6,000 bases of DNA, from contig JAFNZX010000111.1 of NCBI GenBank assembly GCA_017382615.1, positions 1 to 6,000 of the forward strand. The letters run 5' to 3'. The stretch comes from Clostridia bacterium (GTDB lineage Bacteria > Bacillota > Clostridia > Oscillospirales > CAG-272). How positions within the stretch are numbered: position 1 is the first letter of the stretch; every line of letters begins with the position of its first letter. The notes beneath the pieces were generated by a model. The model worked only from the letters and a program-made list of their open reading frames with translations, searched no databases and was not told the DNA's origin. Shown here one piece after another: positions 1-5,841 of this stretch. Made by a program: the position numbers and the translations under genes.

Positions 1-85
1 AACGGTAACTTGAATTACCGAAATCGGTGTGAAAACCAATATTTCAGCGGTTAACTTGAAAATGAGTGAGCGGATAACTGACATA
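1..85. repeat. A/T-rich block with nested inverted and direct repeats, open at the left edge
   Basis: No credible gene is seen here. The stretch is rich in short symmetries. CGGTAA (3-8) and TTACCG (15-20) are perfect inverted arms around a six-base loop. GAAAT (20-24) pairs with ATTTC (41-45), with GGT (26-28) and ACC (35-37) able to pair inside it. A direct repeat, CGGTAACTTGAA (3-14) and CGGTTAACTTGAA (48-60), differs by one inserted T. Such a pattern next to the G/C-rich hairpin at 87-105 suggests the two blocks form one extragenic repeat, but without a second copy in the window this is inference. The 28-codon minus-strand frame across it is not convincing. Confidence 0.35.
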
Positions 86-146
86 GCCCCCCTCCGGGAG
101 GGGGGAGGCTGGCGCAGGCTTGTTCCAAGCGCAGGGGGGAGAGTGC
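86..146. repeat. G/C-rich palindromic extragenic element (REP/MITE-like)
   Basis: CCCCCCTCC (87-95) is the exact reverse complement of GGAGGGGGG (97-105), giving a very stable but tight-looped hairpin. It is followed by GCTTG (118-122) and CAAGC (126-130) around a three-base loop, and by a second G run (134-139) that could compete for the same C run. The composition differs sharply from the A/T-rich sequence on both sides. It encodes nothing convincing and lies beyond the terminator of the operon, a usual place for small dispersed repeats in Firmicutes. There is no U tract on either strand, so it is not a typical intrinsic terminator. The class name is inferred from shape only. Confidence 0.45.
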
Positions 147-183
147 GAATACAATCGGTTTCTGCGCGTAATATCTCCATAGC

Positions 184-214
184 AAAAGCAGAAGCCCACT
201 AAAGACTTCTGCTT
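184..214 (-). terminator. Rho-independent terminator of the seven-gene minus-strand operon
   Basis: The arms AAGCAGAAG (186-194) and CTTCTGCTT (206-214) form a perfect nine-base-pair stem with an 11-base loop. Read on the minus strand, the stem closes with GCTTTTGC, a short U run. It lies 57 bases beyond the stop codon of the esterase gene, and no further minus-strand gene follows, so it is the natural end of that transcript. The U tract is short, so termination may be incomplete. Confidence 0.7.
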
Positions 215-270
215 CACATATTTTCACCGCTTATTCCGCAGCCCCATCCGACTGCCTTTTTAATCTTTGC

Positions 271-921
271 TCATTCGCTCTTACGCGTATGCGAGAGCAG
301 CCACGTGTACAGCTCATCGCCCGCATAGGCAACGTTCCACGCGTCGTGTCCAACACCGTGCAGGATCTTGATCTGCGCCTGTCCGCCGTTTCTGTTGACC
401 GATTTGACCATCTGCACGCTGTCCATGACCGGCACGACCTCGTCGCAATCGCCGTGGTAGGCAAGCACGGGCACGTTTTTCAGCGCGCCTCCCAGCCAAT
501 AAATGCCGCTGCCGCAAACGGGCGCGATGGCGGCAAAGCGTTCGGGGGCAGCCATTGCCAGCATCCAAGTGCCCGTGCCTCCCATGGAAAGACCTGTCAG
601 ATACACTCTGTCGCGGTCAACCGGCAGAGTTGCGCAAATATCCTCCAAAAACGCTAACAAAGATTCGGTATAGCAGCCCCAATACTTGTTTTCCGGGCAT
701 TGCGGCGCGACAAAGATAAACGGATACTCCGCACCCTTTTCGCGCACGTGCTTCATGTACCCGTGACAGCACACGCGATCAAGATCATCGCCGCGCTCCC
801 CCGCGCCGTGCAGAAAGACCACAAGCGGATATGCTTTGTTTTCGTCATAATCCTTGGGCAAATTCACTACGTAATTGAAATGATAATAGACGTCACTTTC
901 CCATTTGTGCTTGGTGTACAT
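271..921 (-). CDS. Alpha/beta-hydrolase fold serine esterase (PHB-depolymerase/phospholipase-carboxylesterase-like)
   Basis: A 216-residue protein with a complete alpha/beta-hydrolase catalytic set. The oxyanion-hole segment HGAGERGDD is at about 38-46. The nucleophile elbow GLSMGG is at 110-115, with Ser112. HGDCDEVVP (156-164) supplies the acid, most likely Asp160. GVGHDAW (189-195) supplies His192. No signal peptide or membrane segment is seen, so it probably acts in the cytosol. The family cleaves carboxylic esters, often acyl or feruloyl groups on sugars or other small esters; the substrate cannot be read from sequence. The ATG start at 921 has an excellent ribosome site, GGAGG at 928-932, six bases away. 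It is the last gene of the run, 39 bases after the membrane-protein gene and before a terminator. Confidence 0.9.
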   Translation of the reverse strand: MYTKHKWESDVYYHFNYVVNLPKDYDENKAYPLVVFLHGAGERGDDLDRVCCHGYMKHVREKGAEYPFIFVAPQCPENKYWGCYTESLLAFLEDICATLPVDRDRVYLTGLSMGGTGTWMLAMAAPERFAAIAPVCGSGIYWLGGALKNVPVLAYHGDCDEVVPVMDSVQMVKSVNRNGGQAQIKILHGVGHDAWNVAYAGDELYTWLLSHTRKSE

Positions 922-960
922 ATGATTCCTCCGTTTTTTGATTAGATTGAACGCATATAT

Positions 961-1434
961 TCATTTTCTTTTACGGTGCATATGCACCCTTTTTCTTTTG
1001 GGTGGTGGCAGCCAAAGCAGCACAAGCAGTCCTAAAAAGAACAAGAATACCACGCAGGCAAAAACAAGTATGCAGATCTGCGCAACGGGCGCACGCCCTT
1101 CAAGGATCTCGCTCGGATCTTGCGGATTATAGCAGATCTTTACAACGTCCCCTTTGCGGTAATGCCTCATAAAACCGCCCGATACCGATACGGCAGTATC
1201 CGAAACAAGCTCGCGTTCATATTCCTTGCCACCCACCGTATAGCTGATGAAAATATTTCGATTGGAGGAATATTTTCCGCCGTGATCCACCTGTACCTCG
1301 GTCACCACCGCCTCATACTCCACCATACCCTCCTTCATTTCCACGTACTGCGAGATAGAAGAGATCATCAGCACTATGATAACAGCAAACAACAAAAGCA
1401 AGAGAAAAAAACAGATCGTCACCTTTAGCTTCAT
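961..1434 (-). CDS. DUF3592-like two-helix membrane protein
   Basis: A 157-residue protein of unknown function. A hydrophobic helix spans about residues 5-27. A soluble, probably extracytoplasmic beta-rich domain (about 35-115) contains YTVGGKEYE (65-73) and the signature-like YNPQDP (102-107). A second hydrophobic helix (118-142) follows, then a strongly basic tail (PPPKRKRV to the end) likely on the cytosolic side. Helix, small domain with 'Y-x-V-x-G-K-x-Y' and 'Y-x-P-x-x-P', then helix is the pattern of the DUF3592 family. The frame opens at a TTG at 1455, but the ATG at 1434 is preferred: it overlaps the stop of the upstream gene as ATGA (1431-1434) and follows GGAGGGCGGAGA. Translation is thus probably coupled to the PHP-family gene. 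The function of the family is not known. Confidence 0.8.
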   Translation of the reverse strand: MKLKVTICFFLLLLLFAVIIVLMISSISQYVEMKEGMVEYEAVVTEVQVDHGGKYSSNRNIFISYTVGGKEYERELVSDTAVSVSGGFMRHYRKGDVVKICYNPQDPSEILEGRAPVAQICILVFACVVFLFFLGLLVLLWLPPPKRKRVHMHRKRK

Positions 1435-2639
1435 TCTCCGCCCTCCTGCACCCAAATAGGCGAGGTCCAGCCGAATCTGCCGTCGGCAAGCTCGACGCGC
1501 AGATAGAAATAATCGGTCGCGTTTTCCTGCTTATAGTCCAAAATCAGCTCGGACGCAGCCGTGAGCGCTACGTAATTGCGGCAATTCTTCACCAACGTTA
1601 CGCGCTTGATCGGCACGTCCGCCTTGACGCGATAGAAAATATGCAAGTCGCGGCTCTCGGGACGGGTGATCACCTTTCCCATATAGTGCCCGTTGATGCG
1701 GAAATCGATCTCCATTCTGCCGCGCATCTCTCCCGTGCTCTCGCCCATCATGTACGCAAAGGTGCGCTTGGCGCAAAGTGCCTCAAAAATGGCTGCGGGA
1801 GTGTTTTCGGTCGCCCACACGCCCGTCACACCGGGGTACTTTTCGGGATAGGGCAAATTGGGATCGACGCGCCCATTCATGCCGCTGTGGTCGTCCGAGC
1901 CGCCGATAACACCCATTTTCGCCCCTTGGCGCAAGGCGTCCTGCCAAAAGCCGCCCTCGCAGCAGGCATACGTTGCCCCTGCGGGGTTGCCCATGTACTC
2001 TGCCGCGTCACCGCGCGAGATCACCTCGATAAAGGGCGTGTGCAGCTCGACGGGCAGCGCGAGAAAATCTGCATTTGACGTAAAGGAATAGGTGTCGTGC
2101 GGACAGGTGATGACATCCTCGCGCCCAAGCAGCGCGGTAAGCTCTTCCTTGGTGATCTCACCGTCGCGCACACCGCGCACCATATCTGCATCCGCATCAC
2201 GGAAATACAGAACCAAATTATTATAAAAAGGATAGGAATCGCGCTCATAGCCAAGCAGCGTGGAAAACTTGCCCGGCTGGCAGTATTCTGCCACCTTTTG
2301 CTTGATCACATCCCACTTCGACGGGCTTCCCTCCCACAAGGTAGGTCGACCCACGCCGCCGTGGTCGTGATCGGTCAGCACCGCGAAATCCAAACCCGCA
2401 AGATCGCGGATATTGCGAAAATACGTATCAATATCGGGTCTGCCGTCCGACAGATTGGTGTGCCCGTGCATCTCGCCCACCAAGGGGAGCAGCTCGGGCG
2501 CAGGCGGATCATAGCTGCGCCACGCCGCCTGCAAGTCCGCGCCCGTCGCGTCCGCCTTGCAGTACACCGCATCGGTAAACGCCGCGGAACGGTTGGCGGT
2601 GTCGTATCTCTTGGCTGAATATTTGTCGGGGTGCTTCAT
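1431..2639 (-). CDS. PHP-superfamily metal-dependent hydrolase, DUF3604-like
   Basis: A 402-residue protein whose metal-binding motifs match the PHP phosphoesterase fold: HGHTNLSDG (58-66; His58, His60, Asp66), LTDHDHGG (88-95; Asp90, His91, His93), CPHDT with His181, FIEV with Glu205, and GSDDHSG (247-253) with Asp249, Asp250 and His251. The long spacing, 'GLDFAVLTDHD', the later VTGVWA and KRTFAYMMG segments, and a C-terminal beta-sandwich-like region (about 330-400) resemble DUF3604 rather than histidinol-phosphatase or polymerase PHP domains. No signal peptide is visible. The likely role is metal-dependent hydrolysis of a phosphate ester or related bond; the substrate is unknown. The start at 2639 has a strong AAGGAGGTG site and overlaps the preceding gene's stop as ATGA. 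It overlaps the next gene in the same way. Confidence 0.85.
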   Translation of the reverse strand: MKHPDKYSAKRYDTANRSAAFTDAVYCKADATGADLQAAWRSYDPPAPELLPLVGEMHGHTNLSDGRPDIDTYFRNIRDLAGLDFAVLTDHDHGGVGRPTLWEGSPSKWDVIKQKVAEYCQPGKFSTLLGYERDSYPFYNNLVLYFRDADADMVRGVRDGEITKEELTALLGREDVITCPHDTYSFTSNADFLALPVELHTPFIEVISRGDAAEYMGNPAGATYACCEGGFWQDALRQGAKMGVIGGSDDHSGMNGRVDPNLPYPEKYPGVTGVWATENTPAAIFEALCAKRTFAYMMGESTGEMRGRMEIDFRINGHYMGKVITRPESRDLHIFYRVKADVPIKRVTLVKNCRNYVALTAASELILDYKQENATDYFYLRVELADGRFGWTSPIWVQEGGE

Positions 2640-3250
2640 AAGACACCTCCTTGTAAAATTTCGTCAAAATATGCCCGCAGCCTCTTTGCGTCGCCGTCGA
2701 ACACGTAGCCCTGCATACCGAGTGCGCACGCAGCCTGCACGTTCTCCGCCCTGTCGTCCACAAACACGCACGCGGCAGGGTCAAGGTCAAATTTCTCGCA
2801 AATATGCGCAAAAATTGCCGCATCCGGCTTGGTCAAACCGCAGACAGCCGAAAAAACGCAGCCGTCCACAAGGTCAAGAATGGGAATTTCATGCGCGTGA
2901 GAAGCAAAATAGGTGGAAATATTGGAGAGCAGGTAAACGGGCACACCGTAGGTGCGCTTGATGTGCAGGATCAAGTCGCGCATCCCCTCCATTTCGGGTA
3001 TATTGTAGATCCAGTTATAATAAATCTGCTCCACCGCACCGTGCAGATGCGCAGGCACGCGGGACTGAATGTCCGCAACAACCTCGGCATCCGTGATCGT
3101 GCCCGCATCCAGTCGATCCCAGTACTTGCGGTCAAACGCAATATGCGCCAGCAACGCCCCCTCCACGGGGTCTTCTACGTACTTTTTCACCATAATCGAC
3201 GGCTCAAAGCGCACAAGCACCTGACCGAAATCAAAAATCACTGCTTTCAT
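2636..3250 (-). CDS. HAD-superfamily phosphatase, subfamily IA (YihX-like)
   Basis: A 204-residue HAD hydrolase. Motif I is FDFGQVL with nucleophile Asp7. The usual second Asp, the general acid/base two residues on, is Gly9, as in the DLGN motif of YihX-type enzymes. The cap region (about 15-85) includes RLDAGTITDAE (46-56), matching the 'E-x-G-x-I-S-x-E' cap segment of that group. Motif II is LLSN (Ser109, Asn110), motif III GLTKPD (Lys141), and motif IV FVDDRAEN (Asp165, Asp166). YihX dephosphorylates alpha-glucose-1-phosphate in E. coli; the substrate here is only inferred to be a small phosphorylated metabolite. The frame opens at TTG 3268, but ATG 3250 is chosen because motif I starts right after it and GGTGGAG precedes it. 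The stop overlaps the next start by four bases. Confidence 0.88.
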   Translation of the reverse strand: MKAVIFDFGQVLVRFEPSIMVKKYVEDPVEGALLAHIAFDRKYWDRLDAGTITDAEVVADIQSRVPAHLHGAVEQIYYNWIYNIPEMEGMRDLILHIKRTYGVPVYLLSNISTYFASHAHEIPILDLVDGCVFSAVCGLTKPDAAIFAHICEKFDLDPAACVFVDDRAENVQAACALGMQGYVFDGDAKRLRAYFDEILQGGVL

Positions 3251-3280
3251 AGCTCCACCGCCTTTCAAATGTCTGTCATC

Positions 3281-3308
3281 ATGATACCACGCATCCCCAC
3301 TCCGTCTA
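3281..3308 (-). promoter_or_regulatory. Possible internal promoter upstream of the HAD-IA gene
   Basis: Read on the minus strand, TATCAT (3281-3286; five of six to the -10 consensus) is preceded by TGG, giving an extended -10. A weak -35, TAGACG (3303-3308), lies 16 bases upstream. It sits in the 74-base gap between the NagD-like gene and the HAD-IA gene, where a secondary start for the coupled trio would be expected. The match is modest and could be chance. Confidence 0.3.
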
Positions 3309-3324
3309 CAGCGATGCCATTTGA

Positions 3325-4098
3325 TTACTTGACCAGATCACCCACACCGTCAAGCACGTATTTGGGGCGATAGGGGAAATTGTCAATATCCTCGCGCGAG
3401 GTCACACCGCTGAGCACCAGCACGGTGTCCACGTTGGATTCGATACCTGCAATGATATCGGTATCCATTCTGTCGCCGATAAACGCAATGTCGCTACTGT
3501 GACAGCCCAGCATGCGCAGACCGTGACGCAGCATCAGCGGGTTGGGCTTGCCTACAAAATACGTCTTTTTGCCGGTTGCAATCTCAATGGGGGCTACCAG
3601 CGAGCCGGTCGCGGGCATAATTCCCTTCTCGGTCACACCAATGGTGTCGGGGTTTGCACCGATCAGCTTTGCACCGTTGTTGACAAGCGCAATCGCCTTT
3701 TCCAGCTTTTCAAAGCAATAGGTACGCGTCTCGCCAATGACCACGTAGTCGGGATTGATATCGTTCATATAAATGCCCTTATCGTAAAGCGCCTTGGAGA
3801 GTGCCGCCTCACCGATGACGTATGCAGTGCAACCGGGCGCCTGAGAATGTAAAAATTCAGCAGTCGCCATGGCACTGGTGTAAAAATGGTCAGCGGAAAC
3901 GCTCAGCCCCATGCGCTCCAGCTTCATGCTCAGCTCGTGCGGTGTTCTTTCGGGGCTGTTGGTCAGAAACACAAACTTTTTGTCGTGCTCAATCATCCAG
4001 TTTACAAACTCACGAACCCCCTCCAAAATTTCGTTGCCGTGATAGATCACGCCGTCCATGTCGCATATAAAGCCTTTTTTCTCAAGGATTTCTTTCAT
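3325..4098 (-). CDS. HAD-superfamily phosphatase, subfamily IIA (NagD-like)
   Basis: A 257-residue protein, close to the usual length of NagD/AraL-type HAD-IIA enzymes (about 250-270). Motif I is ICDMDGVIYHG (11-21) with Asp13 and Asp15. Motif II is FLTNSP (44-49). A C2-type cap lies between, with IGANPD at 146-151. Motif III is FVGKPNP with Lys184, and motif IV is FIGDRMDTD with Asp209, Asp212 and Asp214 for magnesium. All key residues are present, so it should be active. Relatives dephosphorylate nucleoside monophosphates, sugar phosphates or p-nitrophenyl phosphate; the exact substrate cannot be fixed. The ATG at 4098 follows AGGAG (4107-4111) at eight bases. An 83-base gap separates it from the upstream zinc-ribbon gene and 74 bases from the next gene. 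The symbol nagD is withheld because orthology is not shown. Confidence 0.9.
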   Translation of the reverse strand: MKEILEKKGFICDMDGVIYHGNEILEGVREFVNWMIEHDKKFVFLTNSPERTPHELSMKLERMGLSVSADHFYTSAMATAEFLHSQAPGCTAYVIGEAALSKALYDKGIYMNDINPDYVVIGETRTYCFEKLEKAIALVNNGAKLIGANPDTIGVTEKGIMPATGSLVAPIEIATGKKTYFVGKPNPLMLRHGLRMLGCHSSDIAFIGDRMDTDIIAGIESNVDTVLVLSGVTSREDIDNFPYRPKYVLDGVGDLVK

Positions 4099-4135
4099 TT
4101 TCTTTTCTCCTATCGTAGTGATTATTTAAGTCAAT

Positions 4136-4159
4136 TGAGCAGTCTGTTTTGTCAGCTCA
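4136..4159. repeat. Interrupted inverted repeat in the gap before the NagD-like gene
   Basis: TGAGC (4136-4140) and GCTCA (4155-4159) are perfect inverted arms around 14 bases, and the symmetry is partly continued inside. There is no following U tract, so it does not look like a terminator. It could be an operator, an mRNA processing stem, or chance. The 83-base gap holds no clear promoter. Confidence 0.25.
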
Positions 4160-4181
4160 TATTACAATCATGCTCATTTTA

Positions 4182-4748
4182 TCATACGTATATTTCATAC
4201 GTCACGGAATTGAACCATATTTTTCTGTCATTGCACAAAACAGAAAGATAATGCCCTCCCTCTGTGCAATCGCTGATTGCACCTTCATCGGTGATAGATG
4301 ACGTGTTTTCCAGCGCCCGTTTGATAAAGGCAAAAGTCTCCACGTTTTCGGGGATTTTATGCTTTCTGCGCATTCTTTTTTGCGCAAATTTGCCTTTGAT
4401 ATGCCATTTTCCCTCATTTTCCAGCAAAACCTTGCGTAAATCCTCGGTAGGATCATAGGTCAACTGATCAAGGACGTCCTTGGACGTTTCAAAGTCACGA
4501 TACTGCACAAACACCCTGTAATGCCCCAAATTCAACCCAAATGCGCTGCGCGCACCGTTTCCGAAAGGCATCAGGGCACACGGAATGTCCATATCTGCCA
4601 AAGTATTTTTCAAAAGCCCGCCAAAGTCTTCCGCACATTCACTCAGAATGCAGTAATCCTCGGGCAGCACATCGCGCAACTCTGCACTCCCGCAAATTTC
4701 GCAAAAATCCTCTTGCCATAATGCTCTGCAATTCTCACAGTATTTCAT
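4182..4748 (-). CDS. Zinc-ribbon protein with DUF2007-like domain
   Basis: A 188-residue protein. The N-terminus has a CxxC pair twice (Cys4/Cys7 and Cys16/Cys19, in KYCENC and DFCEICG), a compact zinc ribbon. Residues about 30-97 start with EDYCILSE and run through a helix and IPCALMPFG to HYRVFVQYRDFETSKDVL. This fits the DUF2007 pattern, a small alpha/beta domain described as a putative signal-transducing module, in which a segment about an amphipathic helix and 'IP' precedes a strand and 'V..D...A...L'. The C-terminal third (about 100-188), with a very basic stretch KRMRRKHK (124-131), is not recognised. No membrane segment is present. The ATG at 4748 has a GGAGG site (4753-4757) four bases away. 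It lies 50 bases downstream of the deacetylase-like gene. The DUF2007 assignment is from pattern memory, so function stays unknown. Confidence 0.75.
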   Translation of the reverse strand: MKYCENCRALWQEDFCEICGSAELRDVLPEDYCILSECAEDFGGLLKNTLADMDIPCALMPFGNGARSAFGLNLGHYRVFVQYRDFETSKDVLDQLTYDPTEDLRKVLLENEGKWHIKGKFAQKRMRRKHKIPENVETFAFIKRALENTSSITDEGAISDCTEGGHYLSVLCNDRKIWFNSVTYEIYV

Positions 4749-4798
4749 AAGCCCTCCGATTTATCTTATTTTTCAGTGAAACACACGCGCTTAAGTAG

Positions 4799-5587
4799 TC
4801 AAAAGCACGGCATCTCTGCCGGCAAATCCTCATAAAAGCAGCTTTGATAGCCGTTTTCGCGCAAAAACGCAAAAGCGGATCTTAATTTTTGCTCAAACTC
4901 CGGCTGATACATGTAATAATCCGCATAAAAATACTGCTCGTGGATCATGACTCTGATCCCCTCGCGCTGATGCATGCGCGCAAGCTGCTGTAAAATGTCT
5001 TCCGTGGAAAAGCAATTCAAGACGATATCAATGGAAGCAAAAGAAATATTGCCGATCTGCAGAATCTCACCGCTGCGTATTCTTGCCGCACCACATTCAT
5101 CTATGCCATAAGAGGTACGAGGCTTCTCTTGCGTGCCAAACAGCCCCAGCAGTCCCTTGACGCCGTTGTCCTCCATCGCACGCAAGCCGTCCTTTGTCAA
5201 TTGGCAGCAATGCACCGTTGTCGTGCTTGCCAAAGACCGAGGCGACGCAAAGCGAACGATCTGCTCATGCACCCGTTTGCAATCATCATATACCTCATCA
5301 TAGCCCGAAAATTCGTAAGGATTGACATTCTCCAGCTGTGAGTGAAAAGATAGCTTGAGCCAATCCGCATTTTCTTTCCATTCATCATAATACGCGTCGC
5401 TCATCATGGAAAGATCGAAATTCTCCATGCGGTAAAATAAATTGAGCTGAATTTTCAAGTCAAATTCCTCATGCAGCCGCCGATACATGGCAAGATATGG
5501 ATGCTCAAAGATACTTTGATAGCTATTCTCGGTGATTTCCTTCAAAAATCGGATATTATCATCCACAGTAAAACAATAATGCTTGAT
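4799..5587 (-). CDS. NodB-like polysaccharide deacetylase-family protein, probable AUC start
   Basis: About 262 residues if started at the AUC at 5587, or 255 from the first conventional codon, GTG at 5566. Counted from AUC, the N-terminus is MKHYCFTVDDNIRFL: a hydrophobic strand leading into the Asp9-Asp10 pair typical of the NodB motif 1. Further candidate metal or catalytic residues are His82 (KLSFHSQ), His126 (TTTVH) and His216 (VMIHEQYF). The protein lacks a signal peptide and a membrane anchor. NodB-fold enzymes remove N- or O-acetyl groups from sugars; this divergent group is not assigned a substrate, and activity is inferred. The GTG start would remove the first strand and has no ribosome site, whereas an extended site sits at ideal distance from AUC. 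It is first in the operon, directly behind a strong promoter. Confidence 0.8.
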   Translation of the reverse strand: MKHYCFTVDDNIRFLKEITENSYQSIFEHPYLAMYRRLHEEFDLKIQLNLFYRMENFDLSMMSDAYYDEWKENADWLKLSFHSQLENVNPYEFSGYDEVYDDCKRVHEQIVRFASPRSLASTTTVHCCQLTKDGLRAMEDNGVKGLLGLFGTQEKPRTSYGIDECGAARIRSGEILQIGNISFASIDIVLNCFSTEDILQQLARMHQREGIRVMIHEQYFYADYYMYQPEFEQKLRSAFAFLRENGYQSCFYEDLPAEMPCF

Positions 5588-5589
5588 AA

Positions 5590-5602
5590 GATCACCGCCC
5601 TT
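5590..5602 (-). promoter_or_regulatory. Ribosome binding site that points to an AUC start
   Basis: The minus strand reads AAGGGCGGTGATC, with GGTGATC identical to the 3' part of the full anti-16S complement AAGGAGGTGATC. It ends two bases before ATC (5587-5585), so the GGCGG core is seven bases from that codon, the usual optimum. The GTG at 5566 is 28 bases from the core, too far. The in-frame codons between hold no ATG, GTG or TTG. Confidence 0.7.
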
Positions 5603-5610
5603 CTCTTTTT

Positions 5611-5639
5611 ATTATAGCAGAGAAATCAAAATATTTCAA
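5611..5639 (-). promoter_or_regulatory. Strong SigA-type promoter for the seven-gene operon
   Basis: On the minus strand TTGAAA (5634-5639) is followed by exactly 17 bases and a perfect TATAAT (5611-5616), preceded by TGC as an extended -10. Transcription should begin near 5604, giving a leader of only about 17 bases that is nearly all ribosome binding site. No riboswitch or leader peptide can fit. The promoter stands just after a terminator hairpin, as expected for an independent transcription unit. Confidence 0.85.
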
Positions 5640-5643
5640 GCAA

Positions 5644-5657
5644 TTTTCTATAGAAAA
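5644..5657. promoter_or_regulatory. Palindrome adjoining the -35 box, possible operator or terminator tail
   Basis: TTTTCTATAGAAAA is a perfect 14-base palindrome four bases upstream of the -35 hexamer. Its right end overlaps the hairpin arm at 5656. It could bind a dimeric regulator or act as an A/T-rich upstream promoter element. Alternatively it may be no more than the U tract of the overlapping terminator that happens to be symmetric. Confidence 0.3.
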
Positions 5658-5679
5658 CCCGAGGCGATTGCCTCGGGTT
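5644..5679 (-). terminator. Hairpin terminator ahead of the operon promoter
   Basis: AACCCGAGGC (5656-5665) and GCCTCGGGTT (5670-5679) pair perfectly over ten base pairs with a four-base loop. On the minus strand the stem is followed by TTCTATAG, continuing the U-rich end TTTTC. It begins four bases after the TAA of the small frame at 5684, a classic gene-terminator spacing. It would insulate the operon promoter from leftward transcription arriving from the right. On the plus strand it is followed by a poorer tract (CAATTT) and has no gene to serve. Confidence 0.7.
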
Positions 5680-5683
5680 CAAT

Positions 5684-5794
5684 TTATGATCGCATCAACG
5701 CTTGAAAATCCTCACGATCAAATAAAGGCGCATATCTTGTCTGCCTCAGTCTGTTTTTGAGTTGCACTGGCATCGGCTTTTCGATGTCGTCCAT
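5684..5794 (-). CDS. Small hypothetical frame or gene remnant, 36 codons
   Basis: ATG at 5794 opens a 36-residue frame, beginning MDDIEKPMPVQLKNR and ending DREDFQALMRS, that stops four bases before a perfect terminator hairpin. The same frame stays open upstream to 5863 without a usual start, giving about 59 protein-like codons with segments such as FCAGRLDPIGCAG. No ribosome site precedes the ATG, and no promoter is seen between it and the terminator at 5842-5880. It may be the tail of a decayed gene whose 5' part was lost, a small protein read through from the upstream gene, or chance. I do not recognise the sequence. Confidence 0.3.
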   Translation of the reverse strand: MDDIEKPMPVQLKNRLRQTRYAPLFDREDFQALMRS

Positions 5795-5841
5795 GCCGTT
5801 TTGAATGCCCGCGCAACCAATTGGATCAAGACGCCCCGCGC

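Noticed and set aside
1..84. Minus-strand frame of 28 codons from ATG at 84, preceded by a G-rich stretch resembling a ribosome site
   Set aside because: It lies entirely in the repeat-like block, the G run belongs to the hairpin, it would follow the operon terminator without a promoter, and it is cut by the window edge.
975..988. Perfect palindrome GGTGCATATGCACC followed by a T-rich tract on the plus strand, like a terminator
   Set aside because: It lies within the last codons of the membrane-protein gene (VHMH), there is no plus-strand gene to terminate, and on the coding strand no U tract follows.
1435..1455. Longer N-terminus (TTG at 1455) for the DUF3592-like protein
   Set aside because: The ATG at 1434 has the ribosome site and the ATGA overlap, and it places the hydrophobic helix right at the N-terminus.
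1641..2618. Long plus-strand frames opposite the PHP-family gene
   Set aside because: They are antisense to a gene with intact catalytic motifs, lack ribosome sites, and their length is explained by the G/C-rich third codon positions of the real gene.
3251..3268. TTG start at 3268 for the HAD-IA protein
   Set aside because: The extra residues KGGGA are the translated ribosome site; motif I begins directly after the ATG at 3250.
5686..5760. Plus-strand 24-codon frame starting at ATG 5686
   Set aside because: No ribosome site or promoter is seen, and it runs through the minus-strand frame and away from the operon; too short to support.
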